This document shows, one piece after another, positions 57,369 to 64,000 of a stretch of DNA of 64,000 nt. The stretch covers positions 951,095-1,015,094 of the forward strand of contig NW_006768787.1 in the NCBI RefSeq assembly GCF_000204055.1, read 5' to 3'. The notes below the pieces were generated by a model. The model was not told the DNA's origin. It ran no database searches and saw only the letters and a list, made by a program, of their open reading frames with translations. The first letter of the stretch is position 1. The number at the start of each line of letters is the position of its first letter. Both the position numbers and the translations under genes were made by a program. The stretch is from Melampsora larici-populina 98AG31. Its lineage: Eukaryota; Basidiomycota; Pucciniomycetes; Pucciniales; Melampsoraceae.

Positions 57369-59354
57369 ATGCCTGCCACATTTGCACGATGTCATCCCAA
57401 TTGCGGCCATATCCACGGCACGGTCACAACTCACTCATCACTTTTTCGATTGAATCGACACGAGACCTTCATCACCGTCACTCTCTCTACCCGCGTCATG
57501 GTGGTTCCAACGCTCATCACCGAAACGTATCGCATGGTCAACCCTGGTGCACCTCTTCCTGTTCCCAGTCTTCGAGGCGCCGTTGGCCTACATTGCCCAG
57601 TCTGCGCCACCCCGATGATCTACAAAAGAGCTAACAAAGAATCCTGGCTCATTGGGGCAAGTCCAGTCATGCCAATTCCATCGCTTCATGGATAGTTTTA
57701 CCAACTAACCCTTTTGTTCTTTACACGACCACGACCGCGACCGCACAGTGCCCAACTCCTTCAAATGATCACAATTGGAAAACTTGGCGCTGCGACCAAC
57801 TCAATCACGAACTAGCGCTCATCAACCTCGGTGCCCCCAGACCCATCATATCGAAAGAAGGCGACTGGGGACCCCGTATATCACCTCATGGTCGACTGAT
57901 CTCCCCTCCACCTGAACCACATGCTGGACATCCCTATCATCCATTCCTGCACCGCCCAGGCGCGTCGGGAGCCGCTCAGGCCAACGGCCGAGCACCTAGG
58001 GCCAAACCTTCCACAGTTTGCAAACAACCCAACGAGGGCCCCACTTCACAAGGTCATAAGACCGCCGCGAACAAAGAGTGCCTCTCTCAGTATTGCCTAG
58101 GAGTCAGTCAAACCTTGCTTAGCATTTTGTGACCCACGAACCGTTCATTGATATGTTAAAAACCCTCCGTAGTGTTGTCTCGAGTATGGCTCGCCGCTCT
58201 GCCGCAAACACGCACGCCCGGCTGCAAGTACCCCCGTTGGGCGCGATCCTATTCCCAATCGCGAACCTTTTGATCATAGTGTTGCCGACATCAGTCAACC
58301 AGACGTTTTTGACCCCACTCTACGTGGTAGACCCAGACCAAAAGCTACCGCGTCGCAAGCTCGCCCTCACCAGTGGGCTCAATCCTCCAAGTCTCTTGGG
58401 CGACGTGTGCCCAAAGAAACCATGATCATGTTCCAGAATCATCGCGAGCAACGCGACCATGCGGCCCAACGCGAGGTTTCCAGCCTCATCGACGAGAGCA
58501 AGCTAGTCACTATCAACTTATGGGACAATGTCAGTATTTAAGACATCAACATTGATTACAAGACCGAAATTGTTTACCATTAACAGCTGAAATGATTGCA
58601 AATAGCCGGTGAAACCTAAGGCGATAACCGCCTTGTTCCCATTCTGGCCTAAAGCTTGCTTTAACGAGAGTCCCCTCCTAGTGCAGGCCCTCCAGACCGC
58701 GATTGGGCCTCATTGGAATCGAGCCATTATATTTTGGGACAAGAAGATCAATGCATGGGTCAGCCTTGCGATTCATCATCGGCTGATTCACTTTCTATGT
58801 TTTGACTGACCTGGCGATTACCTTCCATACACAGCGCGATACTCTTGACAGTTACCCTCATCGTTTCTCTGTTCACCAACGTTCGATTGTGGTTCGACTG
58901 CCACAGGTTGAAGTGCCACTTGCAGGCTTACCCTCATTAACTAAGAGTAGCCCGATAAAGCCCCCCACCTCTTCATTTCTGTCATCTTCGGGACTGCCCC
59001 CAATATGTGACTTACCATCTTCACCCAGGGACAGCTCACAACCCCATATGCCCAGTCAGCAAACCACTTCGACTACGGGACCCACACAAGCATCGACATA
59101 CAAAACTACCCCTGAGATCCAACCTCATCCTACCGGAGTAGGTGTTGAAGAGGACCAGACCACGACCTCAACCCCTCGATCTCCCATCACGATCGATTTA
59201 ACAGGATCGCCTGATGACGACCCTAATCAAGTCCATGTTGGAATGCAACGGTGAGCACCACAATCCACGGTCATTTCTTCGAGCCAACCACCACCAAGCT
59301 TACCATCAATATCAACAGCGATCACAGCGTGTGGATTTCCACGCAAACTGGTTG
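57369..59354 (+). CDS. Cysteine-cluster protein, paralogue of the 4.5-kb gene
   Basis: Exons 57369-57656 (GC-AG intron follows), 57749-58102, 58173-58529, 58606-58758 and 58835-59250 join in frame. The C-terminal exon is uncertain: splicing to about 59315 ends at TGA 59352-59354, while read-through stops at 59252-59254. Motifs parallel the 4,466-6,649 gene: a HCPVCATPM pair in exon 1, NHELALINLG in exon 2, and the cluster CLSQYCLGCC...C..H across the exon 2/3 junction with identical spacing (C-x4-C-x2-CC-x7-C-x2-H). Exon 4 is exactly 153 nt in both. A TIDLTGSPDDD acidic motif near the end resembles a SUMO-interacting sequence. The WKQQFG...YRYW C terminus of the paralogue is not found, so the 3' end may be lost or rearranged. 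Confidence 0.65.
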
Positions 59355-59787
59355 CTGAATACCAACCTCACCTCGTTACTTTCCCTCAACGCCCTGAACG
59401 AAGGGAACATAATCAGCCTGCGTGGCAATGTTGTTTCATTTATCCCACTCCACAACACTTGGGAGATCCAGGTATGCCATTTCGAATGTCTCTTTGGAAG
59501 GGAGGGGAGGGAAGGGGCGCAACATCAACTGATTGGCGTACCTTCATAAAGGCTTCCGAAATCCAACTAATTCATTGCCGAGTAAACACGAGGGCATATG
59601 GTGGCCTTGAAACCGTTAGCCTTTAGCCATTGGTTAGCATGGTTGGACATGGACATGGATGGTGGTGGTGACGGACCCAAATGGTTTCGCAATAGTCGGT
59701 GCATTGTATATAGTGTTCATATATGTATGATACATGTATGTAAAAAAAGACCAGACGAATGCCACTGTTAGCCCCTATAGATCCACT

Positions 59788-59821
59788 TCATCTCATCATT
59801 TCGAAGGAAATGATGAGATGA
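59788..59821. terminator. Perfect 15-bp stem hairpin between convergent genes
   Basis: TCATCTCATCATTTC (59788-59802) pairs perfectly with 59807-59821 around a GAAG loop. It lies in the 3' space between two convergent genes. A transcript-end role or MITE remnant are both possible. Confidence 0.45.
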
Positions 59822-59913
59822 GAACGCGTCTAAGACTGAGCTTCAGCTTGACCATAGACGTCAGGTTGTGACATGCATAAGCACCCCAACAATCATTTAT
59901 TCTTTGCAAAAAA

Positions 59914-59950
59914 GAAAGCGGTAAATGTTCCCTGGCCATTTACCGCTTTC
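59914..59950. repeat. Second hairpin, 14-bp GCGGTAAATG stem
   Basis: GAAAGCGGTAAATG (59914-59927) pairs perfectly with CATTTACCGCTTTC (59937-59950) across a 9-base loop. GCGGTAAAT also occurs near the right end of the MITE at 56,150-57,152, so this may be a tiny MITE remnant. Confidence 0.5.
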
Positions 59951-60120
59951 GCTCAACTCTCCAGACCACATTGGTTTGTCAAACATGTCATATGTATGAT
60001 CAAACTCTAGATCAACTTGATCACTCAGTATGTATTGCTTTATATAACATTGCTTTATATAAGACACAACACATATTCACAAGAAATTCTTTTGGTTACT
60101 CTCAACTTTCCAATTGACGA

Positions 60121-62607
60121 TTAAATGGCACCCTCCCCAATGTAAGCTACACCAGCTCTCTTGTTCAGTTTGTTTGTGAGCCATTTATTTCTCAAATAGA
60201 CCATCTCTTCCAAGAAAAAATTGTAGATGAGCGACAACATGTTTCGGCACATCGAAGCAAAACCACCATACCAAATGTTGGTCAGTTCAGCGGCGGATGC
60301 GTTGAAGATCCATCGACCGTCCTCTTGAATGTCGGGAAAAAGTTTGGGGTCAGTGAACATCTTGCAGAATTGATCGCTTTCTGCGTGAGAGCGGTGGTGG
60401 AACGGATCGACCGGAATTACAGTCCCCTTGAAGTTGGAGGGGTCGGACTGCCCGGTGTAAATATGTTCGGTCAACCTGCAGGCGTTATTGTAAAACACCA
60501 CTTCAGGCATTCCTCGTGGAAAGGTTTCCTCAAGGAAATCCTGATAGAATCATGTCGAGATGAAGAATAAACAAAGAACCGAACAGGATAAGGTGGCACC
60601 AATACCCAATGATAGATAGTTCCATTTCAATTTTCCAATTGAAATCACGAAAAGAAGATATGAATATTCAGATATTGAGATGCTGCTATCGAGTTCGCGA
60701 CGTTGGAATTGGAACAGAGGTACTCACTCTGACGGCGCTCACTGATTCGGCATGGTAGAATGTTTTGCGAGCCAATATAATTCCACAAGGAGCTACAATG
60801 AGCTGGTCATTGTGAGTACGGCTCCTTGATAACACGTATTTCCCGGCGGCCTGCGATTGCCCCCCATCGCGCGCTGCTTCATGGGCCCTTTGCGACTCAT
60901 CAGCTTGTTGCAAGCTCTCCAGGTCGACAAATTGGCCTGTTTCGGCGTCCAGATGCGGGGTAGGATCCGGATGGAGATTTGACCCAGGCCTGTTGAGGAT
61001 TGCAGTAAGGGAGAAGTTACCTTTCACTCTTTCTTTGAAGTTGGCCCACTGTTTGACATGCTCGGGGTCATCGCATGTGTCACTATTCGCGGCAGAGATA
61101 CGAGGGCAGGGTTGGGCTCGGCATCGAGATCCTAGCAACGCAAAGTGTTCTGTGCAGAAACGGTGATTGACATTGGCAAGCTTGTTGGTACACGGTCCTT
61201 CCGGCAGAGGTCGCCCAGAACTTTCCGCTATTTCGCGGAGTTGTTCGGTGGTCGCACTGCAACGCCAGTGACCAATGGTCAAACCATCAGTCACTACCGC
61301 ACGGATAGCTGATGATGGGGATGGAAAAATCGTTGTCAGGTGAAATTTGTTGACAGTAGAAATTTGTTGACAGTAGAGTCGGGGAATCAGCGATACAAAC
61401 ACTTACATTTGTAGAAGCCTTCGCCGGTGACTGGATCCACCCCGTCTGGTAATAATCGAACGCAAGTTGAGAAGTAGTGGTCTCGATATCGTGTGCCTTC
61501 AATCAGCAGTTGATCTAGGTGAGTTTCAATAGCCGACTCAAATCGGATGTTGTCGGTGCCACTAGAGCTGACGACTAGGGTGGTACCTCTTCGGTCGGCA
61601 TGCTTAATCAACGAATGAAGCATCAGGCCATTACGACACACTTCCTCTGACATAGACGGTGTAAATAGTTGATCGGGGGTGAAGGTCGCCGCGGGAGTCT
61701 CGTCTACAAACACCATGTTGTACCAATTCACCAAATTGAAATGAGAGACACTACCCAAATGGTGTCAGTCTCAATTTGTCAACCGAGTGATTCATAATTT
61801 GGGCTTAGCTTACTGTCCTAGCATTTGTAGCACCCGGAACATGTAGGCCATTCGAGTACTCATGTAGTAATGACAGGTGATGTGTAGATAATCCATATCG
61901 CGGCCCAGGTCCTTTGTGTAGTAGTATCGAGCGCTATCTCGGGTGTAAAAACTGGGCCTATAAACGGTGTCGCATTTGGGGTCTGCTATCAAGGGTCAAT
62001 GAAGAGGCATCTTTCTGTGTATGTTTAAGGTAAGGTCTCACGAACTGGAGCAACTGAGGATAACGGTCTGCACTGGGTGCACACCGTCGATGTCATGAAG
62101 GTATCCATTGATCCGAGAGTGCACGTGTAAGGCGTAGGCATCGTCTTTGGAGCATATGACACAGTGGGATAAAGGTGCGCGTAGAAATCGTTCGGGCAAC
62201 TTCGTGGTAAAGTTTTGTTGGAGACCCATATTGCGTATGGAGAGTGTTGGATCGATTCGACACCAGCGGAGTAAGGGGAAAAGCAGTTGCCATAAGTCGT
62301 CCAGAAGGTCGGTGGGGAATTGAACGGATAAGGCCTCCTCAAGGAATGGTAACACAGGGTTTTGATTCGGTGACAGCCGTAAGGAACCACCGGCGCGATG
62401 TTCGACTTCGGCAGAAAGCGATGCAAAGCGGACGAAGTCTGACACCGTGAGTGTTGCGGAGAGGTGTGGTGACCGGTTGATGAGTTGGATGGTAAAATCG
62501 CGTAATAGCATGTTCGATGATGTGGTTGAGGTTGAGTCGATGGGAGTTGTGGTGTGGTGATGAATCGGTGTATGAGGCTTGAGCCGATTGATGTCAGCTG
62601 TTGACAT
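60121..62607 (-). CDS. CxC5/CxC6-type protein associated with KDZ transposons (692 aa)
   Basis: Exons 62046-62607, 61814-61985, 61407-61750, 60728-61308 and 60121-60540 join in frame to 692 residues. The N-terminal part (LTVSDFVRFASLSAEVEH, then SHCVICSKDDAYALHVH and C..DPKCDTVYRPSFY) fits the CxC5 cysteine cluster. AVVTDGLTIGHWRCS, PCTNKLANVNHRFCTEHF and the following Cys pairs fit CxC6. The end (DPFHHRSHAESDQFC, FNASAAELTNIWYGGF) resembles the terminal part of KDZ (Kyakuja-Dileera-Zisupton) transposase-like proteins. All catalytic-looking His/Asp/Cys positions and splice sites appear intact. It converges on the cysteine-cluster gene at 57,369; the two may be parts of one transposon, but no flanking TIRs were found. 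Confidence 0.72.
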
Positions 62608-64000
62608 CCTTCATCCCACAAACAGGCCGTCGATATTATGGCATATGAGGTAAGGGGCGAAACGTTTTTTCGGTTTAGTCATAAGTCCCAGGGTCTAATT
62701 GTGGTCAGGAAATTTCAAGCTGTACGCCTGATGGAAACCCATACTTCATGGGTATGTGCAGGTTTATCAGCGTTATCAGGGGGTTGTCAGGGAATCCCCC
62801 GGTTCTTTGGTTTACCGACAGTCCTGTGGTGTATGAGGTGGGCATAAATACATTCAAGTTCAACCAAAAAATTTGAGGGATTTTTTGTATCACAAAGATT
62901 TCATAGGGAAACTTATCACTCTTTGCAAATTGCAGTCTAGAGTGGTTTCCAGAATTACCCCAGCGACATAGGTTGGAACTCCTGTTCACTTTAGTTGTAT
63001 AAGGCAAGAGACGGGGGAGAACTATGGAGTAAATCTTTGAAGTGGTGTAACAGTTCCCATTTGACAGAGATTTACTTCATGAGCCTTGGGATTACACCCT
63101 ATAGTCTCTTGTCTAACCTTATGAATTTGAATTTGGCAAGGGACTTTGTTAAGTTTGACATTAGATGCTCTTAAATGCCTACCCCAATTCTGGATTGAAA
63201 ATGTGCTTAGACATGACTGACTTTCCTTCACCAAACTGGCCACATCTCTTCCTGATTTTACAATACAAACCCCACCTGGCAGTAAAGCATGTATGTACCC
63301 CTCAGCACCGCACCAATTCAACTGCACAGACAAAAAAGTCACCACAGCATTTGACCACAAGTGCAGTCAAAACACGACAAAAAAACCCATGCTACATTCT
63401 GAGTACCTCCGGCGGTAGGCTTAGCTGAAGACAGCTAAAGCTATCCCTGCACACTGAACAATACTCTGAAGTCACCTCACAAAATAATCACAATCCAATT
63501 TCAGGACACAAAGGGAAAAAAACACTAACGTCTAGGGATCTCCGTCCAACAATAAACAAAAAGAATCCATTTTGTGACTGTCTCCAACATTAAAGTGGCT
63601 CGCAAGAACCTTGAGGTAACAAACACAATGTATGATGGAGAGATCCCAAGACGGAAAATATAAAATCACAAACAAGAAAATCGATCCCATTGAAATGGGT
63701 GGACTAGAGCCGTGGGAGCGTGTCTCTATTATACGAATTCATAAGTAGTAAAAAGCTCTTCAAAACTTATCACGTTTGTAATCGCCATTTGGGAAAGTTT
63801 GGTTGACATTCCTAAGAGCAAAATACAATATTTTAGTAAGAAGAACAGATTTGAAGATTTGTTTGAAATACTAACATCAACTTGGTGTTTTGACTGAATG
63901 CATTTCAAAGATCAAGATCAAAATGTCAATTTTTTACATCTTCAAGGGATGATCAAAGTCTACTCACCCCTGTTGGACGTTGTTCCAAGGTTCTGAAATA
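62608..64000. other. Right end of window, nothing recognised
   Basis: AT-rich DNA with short ORFs only. A small palindrome (ACCCATACTTCATGGGT, about 62,739-62,755) and no splice-supported coding sequence. Confidence 0.4.

Overview
The window looks like nuclear DNA of a rust fungus (Pucciniales, probably Puccinia or a close relative). It has short GT-AG introns of about 40-110 bases, AT-rich intergenic DNA, and a very high load of old and young transposons. It also carries gene families typical of basidiomycete transposons: a DUF6589-like protein with a RecQ-type helicase, KDZ-associated cysteine-cluster proteins, and a MULE transposase carrying RTC4 and OTU domains. Family names come from motifs I could read; no database search was run.

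Layout. 1-2.4 kb: a FAR1/MULE-type zinc DNA-binding gene (minus), a cluster of 14-bp palindromes, and the 3' end of an alpha-kinase gene. 2.7-4.1 kb: a non-autonomous CACTA-like element with an exact 3-bp target duplication. 4.5-6.65 kb: a six-exon cysteine-cluster gene (minus). 7.3-11.4 kb: degenerate repeats, a 1.3-kb inverted-repeat element, a second CACTA-like element and a foldback element. 11.9-23.0 kb: a tyrosine-recombinase (DIRS/Ngaro-like) retrotransposon, split by a 6.6-kb MULE that itself carries a 0.9-kb Tc1/mariner derivative. 23.55-29.4 kb: a Tad1-like LINE on the minus strand with a 27-base poly(T) at its 3' end and several frameshifts.

29.7-36.2 kb holds the most interesting object. 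It is a 6,502-bp element with 203-bp terminal inverted repeats, each ending in a GC-rich hairpin, flanked by a perfect 9-bp direct repeat. It holds exactly two genes, a RecQ-like helicase and a DUF6589-like protein. They converge tail to tail with overlapping stop codons, and both can be read through their introns as apparently intact frames. It sits 355 bp upstream of a formin gene.

36.6-51.6 kb is the host-gene part: an actin-nucleating formin of at least 20 exons, a small secreted cysteine-containing protein (effector candidate), and two minus-strand low-complexity/coiled-coil genes. 51.6-56.1 kb is mostly empty AT-rich DNA with one decayed ORF. 56.15-57.15 kb is a Harbinger-like MITE. 57.4-62.6 kb holds a convergent pair: a paralogue of the 4.5-6.65 kb cysteine-cluster gene and a CxC5/CxC6-type KDZ-associated gene. 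I recognise nothing in 62.6-64 kb.

Reading together: the host genes sit in a few islands between nested insertions. Decay varies by element. The RecQ/DUF6589 element and the KDZ-associated genes look intact. The MULE, DIRS-like element and LINE each carry nonsense or frameshift lesions.
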